Shown here: positions 1-11,417 of the stretch, piece after piece
Layout of the letters: every line of letters starts with the position of its first letter
Position numbering within the stretch: the stretch's first letter is position 1
From: Flectonema sp. DT1601
Lineage: Eukaryota; Euglenozoa; Diplonemea; Diplonemida; Diplonemidae
Length of the DNA: 64,000 nucleotides
Assembly: GCA_964019425.1 (NCBI GenBank)
Contig: OZ025850.1
Location: 638,598-702,597 of the forward strand
Direction: 5' to 3'
The notes under the pieces: model-generated
Told to the model about the DNA's origin: nothing
Database searches by the model: none
The model's input: only the letters and a program-made list of their open reading frames with translations
Position numbers and translations under genes: made by a program

Positions 1-1
1 A

Positions 2-304
2 CAATCAAAAGAAGCAGAATACACAAATGCTTCAGAAGAAGAAAAGAAACAATGGACTTCCGCACACAAACGCATCAAGGCTTATTTGGAGCTTCTTCGC
101 AGACGTGCAAATGGTACGTTAAAAACAACAGCTCAATTCTTAAGAGACTTTGTTCTTAATCACCCAACTTATAATAAAGATTCTCGTGTGACTCCAGAAA
201 TTAATTATGATCTCTGCAAGCTGGCTGATGACATATCCCGTAACAAAGTGTTCCCTGAAGACCTTCTGCCAAGGGAGTTATACGAAAGTGCTGGACCTTT
301 GTAG
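2..304 (+). CDS. GCLC: Glutamate-cysteine ligase catalytic subunit, C-terminal end (partial)
   Basis: The open frame enters from the left edge and ends at TAG 302-304, leaving the last 100 residues. The segment LELLRRRANGTLKTTAQFLR followed by DFVLNHPTYNKDS and INYDLCKLADD matches the conserved tail of eukaryotic glutamate-cysteine ligase (family pattern: RRASGELKTTAQ, then FVxxHPxYKxDS, then INYDL). The enzyme joins glutamate to cysteine with ATP, the rate-limiting step of cytosolic glutathione synthesis. The catalytic core lies upstream, outside the window, so activity cannot be judged. No intron is visible in this part. The assignment rests on remembered family motifs, not on a search. Confidence 0.85.
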   Translation, partial: QSKEAEYTNASEEEKKQWTSAHKRIKAYLELLRRRANGTLKTTAQFLRDFVLNHPTYNKDSRVTPEINYDLCKLADDISRNKVFPEDLLPRELYESAGPL

Positions 305-1203
305 TGTTGTACTCCTTTCTTTTCAGTCGCGTCGTTCTTTTTTAATTTCATCAATTTTTTGTATTAAGTTATATATTCTTAAATGCTACTTCAAAACACC
401 TGAATTAAGCATCACTTTTTGTTCACTGTGTCCATAGTGGGGTGTGAACCACTCGTTTTTTTTTTTTGTCAGTATGCTCCATTCCCCCGTAAGGATCATC
501 AAATTACCTTTTAGTCTCATGGAACTGATGTTAAATTATCGTTTATGTTGTTTTATAATACGATTCATTTGTATTTTACGTACAAAATCGAACAGTTAAT
601 CCCCCGTAAGGTTCATCAAGAGAAGTATTCATAACCTGCTAAAAGGGTTTAGGTATTCTTTTTTTTTTTTTTTTTTTTTTCGAAAAAAAATAAAAAAATA
701 TTAGTAGTTATTATTTTTAAAAAATATCGTTAACAGCATTGCGTGACAAAAAAATTAGTTTATATAAATTTGAAAGAGACTCACATTTTTATTCAACGTT
801 TTTTTTTGTAGTATTATTTTTTTTATTGTTTAACACAAAACAAAATCTTTGCTGCCGTGTCCCAAGGCTGGCGGAGTCGTGTTGGCTGTTTCTTTATTGA
901 GCTTCGTCACTCTTAACCGGATTTGAAACCAGATAATTAGCTTGTGAGTCGATAGGACAGGGAATGATACGTTTTGTTGGGATATAAATTGCCTAGCCTT
1001 CTCGCATTTCGTGGTAACACGTCCAATGGTACGGAGGGGACGATCGAGATTTTTTTTTTTTTTTTTTTTCCCTTTTCCTCGATTTTTACTGTGATCTTAG
1101 GAAAGGAGAAAAAAAAGAAAAAAAAAAAAAAAAAAAAAAAAAGTCTGATTACAATCTCCCCGTGATCTCTCTTTTTTTCCCCTCCTTTTTTTTTTTTTAA
1201 AAA
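305..1203. other. Intergenic, no gene seen
   Basis: AT-rich spacer with long T runs (about 661-680, 1050-1070) and A runs (about 1111-1141). A 22-bp segment at 481-502 recurs with one mismatch at 598-619. Short ORFs here are low-complexity and have no recognisable domain. Confidence 0.6.
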
Positions 1204-1994
1204 AATATATCAGTCATTCCTTTTTTTTGCGAACAAAAAACACCATTTTCTCACCGCCTGAGCAAGGTTACACGATATGTTACTTTTGCTCGATTTTTTA
1301 TTTTTTGGAATCGGGGAGGGTGCGATCTGTAAAATTAGGCATAGGGATATACTTTTAAACATGGTAAGTGCTGCTAAAAAGAGATAAACGTCTCTTTGCA
1401 AGATTTCCTTGGTACTACTCAATGATAAATATTAATCCCAGACCTGGAATGGAAAGATCGAGAAAATCTGAGTAAAAAACACCCTAATTTTTTTTTTTTT
1501 ACTAATTTTTTTTCCTTCTCCCGAACTCAAGAGATATGCACCTTTTTGCTAACTAATCAACCCTAGTAGCAATTATGTAAGGAAAATGTTGCATCTATAT
1601 AAAGAAAGTGTTTTCATTAAGTATCAAAGTAGGTCCAAAAAGACAGGTAGTAACAATCTGCCTCACCGGCACATGCTGAGTACTCTTTAATATATTTTTG
1701 CTCGATTATTTTTTCTCTGAATCCCGCTGGGTCAGCAGTGTAAAATTAGACCCTTCGATTAATTTTTAGTTTTGGTACTTGTCCACGGCTGAGCTGATTT
1801 AGTAAACCACAAAATCTCTTTTCTCAATTCGGGAGACAAGTATGTGATGCCAACCTCCCGATTTCGGACGGAAATGAACCCAACGATGCAGCGCATTAAA
1901 ATGCCGCTTCGATCGAAATTTTTACAATTTTTTTTTGAAAATTTTTTTCAGTGTCCGGAATTTGTTCGCAAAAAAAAGGAATGACTGATATATT
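1204..1994. mobile_element. Non-autonomous DNA-transposon-like element with 34-bp perfect terminal inverted repeats
   Basis: Bases 1204-1237 and 1961-1994 are exact reverse complements over 34 bp, including the 8-base T/A run and the core CAGTCATTCC / GGAATGACTG. The outer bases read ATATAT on both sides, which is compatible with a TA-type target duplication, though this flank is its own reverse complement and therefore ambiguous. The 791-bp interior has no credible coding frame. It carries a diverged direct repeat (about 1284-1341 and 1696-1750; both contain TTTGCTCGAT and TGTAAAATTAG). This fits a MITE-like element mobilised by a transposase elsewhere. No second copy was seen in the window, so the family and the exact ends are unproven. 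Confidence 0.7.
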
Positions 1995-3310
1995 ATTATT
2001 GCTCTCCGATGATTACACTTTTTGCGTTTTTAAACGCCTCCGTCTTTTTTTCCTAATACAAAACTGAGAGCTAGGTATTTACTTGCACCAACCTCAGCTG
2101 TGTGCCACTATAAGGCACGCGGAGGGGTTGCTGTAGGTTATTTGCTGCAGCGATTTTTTAAATTATTATTGTTTTTTAGGAAGAGCGGAGGATTTGAGAA
2201 AGGGGGGGGGGGGGAAAGAAAAAAAAAAAAGTCAAATTAATTACAGGAAAAAGCTAGTTCCCTGCTCGTTCTTGGCACTGCTGATTCTTTTTTTTTTTTT
2301 TTTTTTTTTTTTCATTATCTCCACAAAAAAAAAAAACAAAAACAAAAAAAAAAGAATTATTTGGTTGCATTGTTTTTATAGCTTAAATTTTTCATTATTG
2401 TTATTACCAAAAAAGCCTGTACTCGACTCTCCCTTAAAATAATTTTGGGTAAAAAAAAGAAAATTTTAATCCCGACGGAAAAGAAAAAATGCCACAAAAA
2501 AAAAAAAAAAAGAAGCAAGAGAGCATAGAGAAGCTTCCGAAACGTGCATTTATTATCCCAGTCTCCTCCCCGCTTATTTTTTTTGTCAAAATTCCAGGAA
2601 GTAAGAGGAGGGTTTTTCTGTTTTCCGACTTTGTTTTTTTAGTTAATTTTCCAGTACTCCCCTACTCTAAGGTTTAAGGTAGTATTTATTTAAAATGTTG
2701 GGTTATCTCTGTGATAATTTTCTTTTTAGGAAGAACAATGTGAGCAAAGAAATAATTGAAAGAAAAAAAACAAACAAACATGACGGAAAATTAAGAGACA
2801 TTAAAAAGACTTATTAAAAAGAGAAAAAAAAAAAGAAAAAAAAAAAAAGAGTCGTCGCTAACAAACCGACTGACGACCCTGCGAACAGTTTCAAGATAAA
2901 TAAAAACAAAATAAAAAAAAAACGTTAAAAAAAAAATAATAATTAGAAGAAGCAAAAAAAACAATAAAAAAAGCTATTTATTCCGCATTTGTTTTTTTTT
3001 CTCTTTTTTTTTAAAAAAGAAAGAGTCATTAATTCCGTTGTTTCTTTCCTAACAAAGAAATAGGGCTATTGTACTCTCTGTATTTTTTTTTATTTTTTTT
3101 TGAACAAAAAAAAAGGAAAAAAAAAAAAAAAAAAAAGAAGCCTATCCACGTCCTTCATGTTTTATGTCTTCTGTGTTGCTGAGAGTCAGTGAGCACAATG
3201 TGGAGGTTCTTATTTATATTTGGGAAAGACTTCTTCAGCGAGATCCGAAAAAAAAAAGAAAAAGAAAAAAAACCTATCTCTCCAAATAAACTAAATTTTA
3301 AAAAAAAACG

Positions 3311-3344
<34 letters not shown>

Positions 3345-3471
3345 GTTTACGCTTCCTTTTGAAGGTCACTATGTTCACTTTCAACTAATATGTTTATTAT
3401 TCTCATTATTTTTTAGTAATTCTTTCCAACAAGGGCTTTTGCTAACTATGGTTACATCAAACTAAAATAAA
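1995..3471. other. Intergenic, homopolymer-rich
   Basis: Many A and T runs (for example 2287-2312, 2821-2850, 3309-3342) and one run of 14 G near 2202-2214. ORFs here consist of poly-Lys or poly-Phe from these runs. Nothing coding is supported. Confidence 0.6.
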
Positions 3472-6400
3472 ATGAAAAAAACAACACCACAACCCATTGC
3501 AGGGAAGGGTAAGAAACTGGTTTGCCTGGCTTATGATAAAAAGATGTCATTACCCCCGGCAAGGGCAACCAATGGAATGGCAATCTCAGAAGTTCAAAAA
3601 ATGATATCCAACGAGGATGCTTTTAGAGAAATGGTTAGTAGAGAGTTTGCGAGATATGACAAAAACGGTGATGGATTTCTTGAATTTTCAGAACTAAAAC
3701 ATTTCATTGACGTGATGTGTACCCTCACTGATCAGTCAGGAAGTGTAACCCAACGAGAACTACAAGAAAGGTTTAACAAATATTCATCGAAGAAGAAAAA
3801 GGGTTTTATAAAATTTCAAGAATTTCACATCCTCCTCAAAGAGTTGTTATTTATTACGTCAGACGCGGTTCATTCGAATACTAAAAAACGAGCTCGTCAA
3901 CTAGTTTCTCACCTGGCAGCTGACACCATCGCTACGAGTGATCCGAACTTTACATTTCAGTGTACGTCTACTGCTGACACGGCTTCTAATTCTTTAAGAG
4001 ATGCAGAAACAGAGAGAAAACAATCACTTATCGATCTATTGAAAAGTCAATCAGGTAGTTGTGATTGGAGGAATTTAGAAACACTTCAGGAACTGTTCTC
4101 TGTTGGTAGTGGACTTACTTATGATGAATTCAAACAATTATTTATATCTGATAATGGTCGTAAGGAAGGACCATTCACTGGAATGGAAGATGGTAAGGAA
4201 GTCTTCTCGCTACTCGATATGGATCGATCAGGTAAGATTGGTTGGGATGAGTTCTCCTCATTTCTCATCAACTCTGAGCAATCACAAGCTGCGTGTGGTA
4301 CTAACTCTTGCACCATTCAAGGGGAGACTCAACCGTACAGATTAGTAACAGGTATGTTGTTGTTGATATTAAGAGAATATAATATAGTGACTGACTGTTG
4401 ACAAGTCGTAAAACAGGATTGTCCTGCGGTCCGAAACACGTTCATCACAAATCATTTATTAAATTAATTGTAATCGACTATCTCTGTGATCGTTACTTCA
4501 CAGCTGGGAATGATGGAACAGTAAAGTCGTGGAACTCAAGAACTTCTTGTTATGAAACGACTGTTTTTGATTGCGTTGGAGGCGTCAGCGTCATGTTACT
4601 ACCGTCGCCTGGTATGAAAGTCTTATCTTTTTTACTTTTACTGTTCTGTCCCTGAAGAATGTAAAAATAAAACTTCAGGTACGCTACTGATCACTGGAGA
4701 TGACCGATCACTTCATCTATTCGCAAGTAATCCACAAGGAACAGTACCGTTAAGACAGTTCATGGGAGGGGCTTATCTTCATGGGGGTATTCAAAAGAAG
4801 GAAGTGTTTAGAGGTGAGGATCCTTTCGATCAGAATATCGATGCGGAAGGACGTGTGAAACAAGGAAGTGTCGACATGTCTCACAGAGTTGGTAGGCTGA
4901 TGTTAGTTCAAAAAAGAGAATACCACGAATACTGTACTCTCGAAGGATTAACAAGTAACATATCAGCTTGTTGTAAACTAAGCAATCAACTCATAACCTC
5001 TCCTAGTCAACAAGGTCATCAACAGACAAAAGATGAATTAAACTACGTAGCTGTTGGAACTGATGTTGGTCAACTATTGGTTTATGGTTTGATTTTAAGT
5101 GAACCAGTAATTCATCCTTCTTTGATAATAAAACCTCATGATCAATGCATCACAGCTATCTCAAGTACCCTTGAGAAGAGAAGCCTCATAACAAGTTCCC
5201 TTGACAGGACTATTAGAGTAACTAATATTGATAAGTGTTCTGTAACGTCAGTGATCAATCTCGGAAGTATGTCTACCCAATCAAAACGTTTTTTTTATTT
5301 TTCTTTTTGTTGTGAAATATATATTCCAATCAAACACTAGGTGCTAGTGGTGGTGGTATTTTAGGATTCTCATACTGCGCTTCGTTGCAAATGGCTGCGG
5401 CGGCAGCTGGTAGTTCTAAAGTATACATCGCTAATCACATGACTGGTTATAGTTTCGTATTATCAGATCACAAAGAGATGATTACAGACATCCTTTGGAT
5501 TGATCATCAAAAATATATTCATCTCGCGACACTAGCCGAGGGTAAAACTTTAAAAATTTGGGAAACGACAAACTTTCGATGCATTCAAACATTCACTGAT
5601 AAACAGCGGAGATGGCCTCAGGATACCCTTCGAGGAATGGCTTATGATACAATACAGCAACGGTTACTTGTTGGTGCGGGAAGAAAAATAATTTGTTTTA
5701 AATATTTCCCAGAAGGAAATTCAATTAAACAAACCAGAGCTTCTCTTGGTGAAGTTGCTTCAAAGCAACCACTTAACGCGAATAGTATTACTTTGTCAGA
5801 AGTTTGTCAGGTTTTATATTCATCAAAAAAGGAACACGTCATAGCTGCTGACTACAAAAGCATCATCGTATGGGAGTTGTTAGCAGGTGAGAGAATTTCT
5901 AGTTTTCGTATTACGAATGAAGGAGATGAATTACTAACATCGTTAGCATTGCATTCTAAAAACAGATTGGTAGTCGTATCGACTCACTCTGATGTAAAAG
6001 ACCAAACCCAACTAGTTCTTTGGGATTACATTGTGGGACTTCGTGTTAAGCAGCTGTCAATGGGTCCTCATTGTAATTATAACATCTCTATTACCTCTTC
6101 TCTTTCATACGGTTGGGTTGTAGCTGGAGGTGAACCAAATCTACTAGTCTGGAGGGAGTATCAGCGTGATTCGAGTCCTGTTATTTCATTTTTTCAAGAA
6201 TTCTTGTCTGCTTCACACGGAATAGTCCAGGCTTTGACATATCTGAAAGAGATGAACAAATTATTTCTATCGACCAGCATACAATTCTTAGTCCTATTCT
6301 CTGTGACGGAAGAACGTATTTCTGTTTGTAATGTTTTAAATTTGAGAACTTTACGAATGCCGATGTACTCCCCACAACTACGAGAGTTTGTAAGTGGTGT

Positions 6401-7457
6401 TGATGAAAGTGGTGTTAGAAAAGTTGGATGGACTGCAATCGAAGCAGCTGTAAAACTATCTCGTCTGGGATTACTCGCAGGTTCTGCTTCAACTAATACA
6501 CAAAGTGGTGTGTTATTATGGTCTCATAGAGAGACTAACTTAGTTTATTCTTCTCATAATGGACCAACTATCTCTATTTGGAGGTCACTCAGTGATGAAA
6601 CACCTTACCTTGATCTACTAGCCGTTTACGCTGCTTCACAAGAACCTTTGGGATACGTTACTGCCATGTGTTCAATGGATTGTGGTACCAAGATTCTATC
6701 TGGTGATTCGGGCGGTCATTTGACCATCGCTCAAATCTCAAACGTTGTCGATGCCGCTGCTTCTTCAACCACCATCCTCCCTCCTATTAAAAGAGAAGAA
6801 CTCTGGCAGAGTAATATCGCTAATCGAAGGTTGGTTTCACTCATCACTTCGTTTGTCGCTTTTAAAAGCCGTCAACCGGTTGTTTCAGTCGAGGTTGTTG
6901 TTTGTTCTGTTAGTCTACTTTGTGCTGCTTCAAAGTGTGGTGAGATATCATTGTTTCGTGCTACTGGAGTACTTCTGACTACGTTGACGGGTGATTCTCC
7001 TCAGCCTTGGCCTTTGAAAGTATCTGGTGATAGAGTGTTGATAAACTTATCAACTAATAAAGTATTCACAAAGATATGTACAAATAATCATTCATTACAT
7101 TCCTATCAGAGATCTAGAAATAGCAGACATCGATCAACAAGAAGTGTTTATTTTGGAGAAGCTCTTAGGAATATGTCTCCCACTATGAGACGACGTCGGC
7201 TTCTCCTCAACAATAAACCACTTCTTGATAAACGACGTAGTAGAGACTTGACTGAGCGATCAAATAATAAATCTTCAACTTCCCGGTTTTGGTCTGACCA
7301 TGCAGCAAAGGTATTCAGTTCTCGAAATCCTCCGACACTCAGTGAGAAGGAATGCATCCCTCGTACCTTACCCTCAATTCAACATCCTACTGTACCTGTT
7401 TGGGAGGATACTACAAGTAAGCCGTCGGTGTTTTACTCAACTGAGTTTGTACCGTAG
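3472..7457 (+). CDS. EF-hand and WD40-repeat protein (WDR49 / WDY-like), four exons
   Basis: Predicted exons are 3472-4351, 4417-4611, 4679-5266 and 5341-7457. They are separated by GT-AG introns of 65, 67 and 74 nt, all phase 1, each starting GTATG. The joined product is about 1,259 residues. The N-terminus has EF-hand loops, the clearest being DKNGDGFLEFSE at residues 63-74 and DMDRSGKIGWDE near 250. The rest is WD40-type blades, for example FTAGNDGTVKSW, LATLAEGKTLKIW and LLWSHRETNLVYS. The C-terminus is basic and serine-rich. EF-hands followed by two WD40 propellers is the arrangement of the WDR49/EFCAB8/WDY family, which is linked to cilia and sperm in animals; a calcium-responsive scaffold role is inference. 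Exon borders are predicted from frame continuity and splice consensus. Confidence 0.8.
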
Positions 7458-7839
7458 TCGTTCTTCTTCTTCTTTTTGTTTTTTATTTTAAAATTATTTA
7501 TCCGCTACAATGCATGCTATTGCCTGCTGCTCTTGATGCACTTGCCAGTGTAATCAAATTACCATCTTCAAGGCGTTGGATTTGTTGTTGTTGATATTTA
7601 TTACTTTTGTTTCCTTTCATTGCAGGTGTTGATGTAATGATAATTTATTTATTAAAGATAGCGAGCTGCTGAGGAGGAGGAGGGGAACCCTTTTTTAAAA
7701 AACAAGTATTTTTTTGATTGATTTGCTTTACTATGTTAACAAGACTCACTTTGTAAAATTACAAAACTATAATTCCTTCAAAAAAAAGGAAAAAAAAAAA
7801 AAAAAAAAAAAAAGAAACAAAACTCCCTTCTACATAAAA
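7458..7839. other. Intergenic spacer
   Basis: AT-rich, ending in a purine run (about 7780-7815) just before the next start codon. No gene seen. Confidence 0.5.
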
Positions 7840-8572
7840 ATGCCAGTTGTATCCCCAAACGACGAAGTAGTCATTGCTGAGCTCGCTCAGTGCACCAGCT
7901 TTTCCGCAGATGAAATCAGAAGTATGCAGGATAACTTTAGTAAGTTAGCAGCATCAAAGAAGGATGATGGATTAATTGATAAAGATGAATTCAAAGAGAT
8001 GTTATCTAACCAAGGTAACTCTGCTTTCGTTGATGGTTTGTTCAGAATGTTTGATTCTGACAGTGATGGTTTCATTGACTTTAAGGAATTTGTAGTCTCA
8101 CTTTCAATTTACCAAAATAAGAACAAAAACATCAACGAAGAAGGTAAGCTGAAGTTGCTTTTTAAAATCTACGATGTTGATCAGGATGGTGAGATCTCCA
8201 GATCGGACCTCGTGACGGTGTTGAAGTCTTGTTTGGAATCAAACTTTCTGAGTATCGAAGTATGTTAATCTCTCATTCCTATCGTTGTAGTTTTCGTGTA
8301 GCCGTAACACCATTCCAACGATGTTAATTTATTTAGGGTAATGATTGTTATGGTTGTTTGCGTTGTTCTTTGTATTCCAAAAAAAAATATTATTTTTAAA
8401 AACACTTTTATTCATAATTACATTATTTTATTAACAACAAAACCAACAGAGCAGTGTTGTTGAAGGTCTGGTAGATGCTACGATGAAGAAGCACAAACTC
8501 AGCTCAAAGGGAGGAATCGACTTTGTTGAATACACAAAAGCCTTCAGCCATCGCGCAGCTATAAGCCTCTGA
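7840..8572 (+). CDS. Calcineurin-B-like EF-hand protein, copy 1
   Basis: Two exons, 7840-8259 and 8450-8572, with a 190-nt phase-0 intron (GTATGT...CAACAG), give 180 residues. Canonical calcium loops are DSDSDGFIDFKE (second hand) and DVDQDGEISRSD (third hand). The first hand (KKDDGLIDKDEF) and the fourth (HKLSSKGGIDFVEY) are degenerate. Length and layout fit the calcineurin B / calcineurin-B-like group: small sensors that bind a phosphatase or kinase partner. The usual N-terminal glycine for myristoylation is absent (MPVV). The first about 330 bp of coding sequence are identical to the second copy at 9576, while the rest differs. The exact subfamily (calcineurin B, CHP or plant-type CBL) is not settled. 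Confidence 0.8.
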
Positions 8573-9575
8573 GCTCAACTGGTATTGTGTTGTACTCGAA
8601 AGACAGCAAATACGCTTCTTCTACTTCTCGGTTTGTCACGTTGGTTCACAGCTTTGTGTATGAACGTCATTGTTATCGAAATTGCGTATTTAAACTCAAT
8701 TTGAATTATATTTCCTCCTTCGTTCGTTTGCTTTTATTTCCCCCCCACCCTCCCCTTTTTCCTCATTCTTTTTTTATTTTCTCTTTACAATTTCTTTGTA
8801 CGAGCTATAAACAATGGTGTCACTTCTCTTCTCTTCTCTTTTTTTTTTTTTTTTTTTTTTTTTCAACATTGAGATGGTTTTTACTTTTTTTTTTTTTCTT
8901 GTTTGTTGACGCTAATATTTTCTTTTCTTTTACTTTATACCGCATGGGTCCGCAGACTAGATGCAACAACGTAAGCCTTATTGATTGATACGGCAAGCTC
9001 TGCGCTGGTAGTCAAAAGACTGATTCTGTATCACGTTGTTCTTAAGCGTGTACTGCCAGGGATGCATATTTTTTTAATTCTCCAAAGTTTTTTTTTTTTT
9101 TTTTTTTTTGCCACCAAGTGTTTTACCAGTCAAAACAAACAAACAAACAAACAAAAAAAAAAAAAAAAATGAATAAAAAAAAAAAAAAAAAAGGCTCTGC
9201 ACTCTTCCCTGTTTAGTTGAGGGAATGTTTTATTTTAAAAAAAAAAAAAAAAAAAAAAAAGTCACATTTAATCTCATGTGTTTTATATTGTTAAAGGGGC
9301 GAGAGAGTGTTTTCCGTCAAGGGCTTTACTACGTATGTCCACTTGACGTGTTCTATCTTTCACAATATGTAAACGGGCTGTCCATTCCAACTGGGTTCTG
9401 TTTTACCCCACAGAGCTGTGAACAGAATGTTACACTACTGTAAATGTGTTGTGGCAGTTAAATATCTCCTGAAACGACGGCAACGTAATAAAAGGAAGTG
9501 TTGATTTATTAATTTCGTATTCGACGGCACTATAAACTTCCTACTTCTTTCAGCACACTTCTCCTATTACATAAA
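8573..9575. other. Spacer between the two calcineurin-B-like genes
   Basis: About 1 kb with repeated T and A runs (8839-8864, 9087-9109, 9153-9192, 9236-9260). No coding potential seen apart from low-complexity ORFs. Confidence 0.55.
9531..9536 (+). promoter_or_regulatory. TATA-box-like hexamer
   Basis: TATAAA lies 40 bases before the start codon of the second calcineurin-B-like gene, in a short spacer that is otherwise less homopolymeric than its surroundings. A single hexamer in AT-rich DNA is weak evidence. Confidence 0.2.
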
Positions 9576-10187
9576 ATGCCAGTTGTATCCCCAAACGACG
9601 AAGTAGTCATTGCTGAGCTCGCTCAGTGCACCAGCTTTTCCGCAGATGAAATCAGAAGTATGCAGGATAACTTTAGTAAGTTAGCAGCATCAAAGAAGGA
9701 TGATGGATTAATTGATAAAGATGAATTCAAAGAGATGTTATCTAACCAAGGTAACTCTGCTTTCGTTGATGGTTTGTTCAGAATGTTTGATTCTGACAGT
9801 GATGGTTTCATTGACTTTAAGGAATTTGTAGTCTCACTTTCAATTTACCAAAATAAGAACAAAAACATCAACGAAGAAGGTAAGCTGAAGTTGCTTTTTA
9901 AAATTTACGATGTTGATCAGGATGGTGAGATCTCTCGGGAAGACTTGTTCACCGTGTTGAAGTCTTGTTTAGAATCAAACTTTTTGACTTTAGATGTATG
10001 TAAATTAAAATAGTTTTTATATCCAATTGACGATTACATAAGACACCTTAATAACAACAAATAGGACACCGTGATCGGATCTGTCGTTGATGCCACTCTA
10101 CAGAAGCACAAACTCAGCTCAAAGGGAGGAATTGACTTCATCGAATACACGAAAGCCTTCAACCACCGGGCTGCAATCTGCTTATAG
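9576..10187 (+). CDS. Calcineurin-B-like EF-hand protein, copy 2
   Basis: Exons 9576-9995 and 10065-10187 with a 69-nt phase-0 intron (GTATGT...AATAG) encode 180 residues. The intron sits exactly where copy 1 has its 190-nt intron, so the two genes are paralogues. The EF loops are the same as in copy 1 except in the third hand, which reads DVDQDGEISRED. The protein ends in RAAICL versus RAAISL in copy 1. Coding bases are identical to copy 1 from the start codon to about base 330, then fall to ordinary paralogue divergence. The likely role is calcium-dependent regulation of a phosphatase or kinase partner. The intron lacks any resemblance to that of copy 1. Confidence 0.8.
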
Positions 10188-10806
10188 GAAATGCACTGTT
10201 TGAGAACGAAAAAAACAAACAACTATAAGGAGTTTTTCAATTTTTTTTTTTTTTTTTTCGTTTTTATATATGACCTTTTCCCCCCAATTTTTTTTTTCTG
10301 AAAAAAAAAGACCTACAAAAAGAAGGCAATGAAGGGAAGACGGAGGCAGAAATGTCACCCTCACACACACTAACTAGCCCTCCTCTGCAAAAAGTGCAAA
10401 TTTAAAAGCTCTCTTTCTCTCTCTGCTACGGGTGTGAAAGAGAGCCGGGGAAACAAATGTGCAACACAAATGAAAAGTGACACAGTGAAGTTCTATTACA
10501 TTAAACTTCGATTTTTATTTTTTTGTGCACAAATAAATACCAGTGTGTGTTTTTTTTTTCTCCCACATTTTTTTATCCCCCCTTTCTTTTTTTTCCCCTC
10601 ATATTACTTTCTTTAGTAATGAGGGCTAACGCTACCGACAAACAAAACTTGTCTTAGCTAGTGACTGAGGGTCTGTCTGTTTGAATTTGTTCGAGTATAG
10701 TTAGCCTCTTTGAAGAACTTGGTGTCAAGGGTCTTTAAAAGATGTGATTGATTTTGAAAGATGCCTTGTAAGATAACCTTCTCCCCTACGGGAAAAAAAA
10801 AAAAAG

Positions 10807-10840
<34 letters not shown>

Positions 10841-11417
10841 TAGCGGGCTCTTAGTCACATGATTATTTATATTTTTCAATTTCCCTTCCCAGCGCTCCTA
10901 TACACGAAAAATAAATATAAAAGAGAGATGCCGCAAAAAAAAAAAAAAAAAAAAGAAAAACCGTATTTTTAAAAGCACCACCACTTACATTGTGTGCTGT
11001 CCTCTTTTTTGGTGCTGAGATTTGGGGGCGAGCTGGCTTGTGCACTGTACCACCATGCCGTAGTTGGGGGAGGGGAAAGGAAAAGAAAAAAGAAATTGAA
11101 AATAAAGAGAATGTTTACCCCACAGTACCCTCTCTTCCTAAAAAACTTACTTTTCCCCCGAAAAAAAAAAAAAAAACTTTTTTTTTTTTTTTCCCCTTAC
11201 AATTTTGCGTCTGAATTTCTTTTGTGTGTTATGCAAACTACAGTTTCACACTCAAAACATATCTCATTCATTACAACCAGCAGATTGAATTATTGATTTA
11301 CAAGGAGATCAAATAGGATAGGTTGAGAATCTTTAACAGATGTTAAATTATCGTTAATGTTAATATGATCCAATTCAAGCATTCTATCCCCCCTTCACAG
11401 AGGTATCTATCACTAAC
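10188..11417. other. Intergenic, homopolymer-rich
   Basis: A/T runs at 10240-10258, 10814-10840, 10936-10954 and 11161-11192, and a CT-rich patch near 10410-10425. The 17-mer GATGTTAAATTATCGTT occurs here (about 11339) and at about 529. No gene seen. Confidence 0.55.

Noticed and set aside
974-1165. 63-codon ORF before the inverted-repeat element
   Set aside because: Phe and Lys runs from homopolymers make up half of it.
2194-2442. Lys/Phe-rich ORF, and similar ORFs at 15,533-15,757, 27,665-28,021 and 28,196-28,465
   Set aside because: Composition comes from A/T homopolymers; no domain or start context.
529-11360. 17-mer GATGTTAAATTATCGTT shared by two spacers (about 529 and 11,339)
   Set aside because: Possibly a shared regulatory word, but two copies in AT-rich DNA are not enough to support one.
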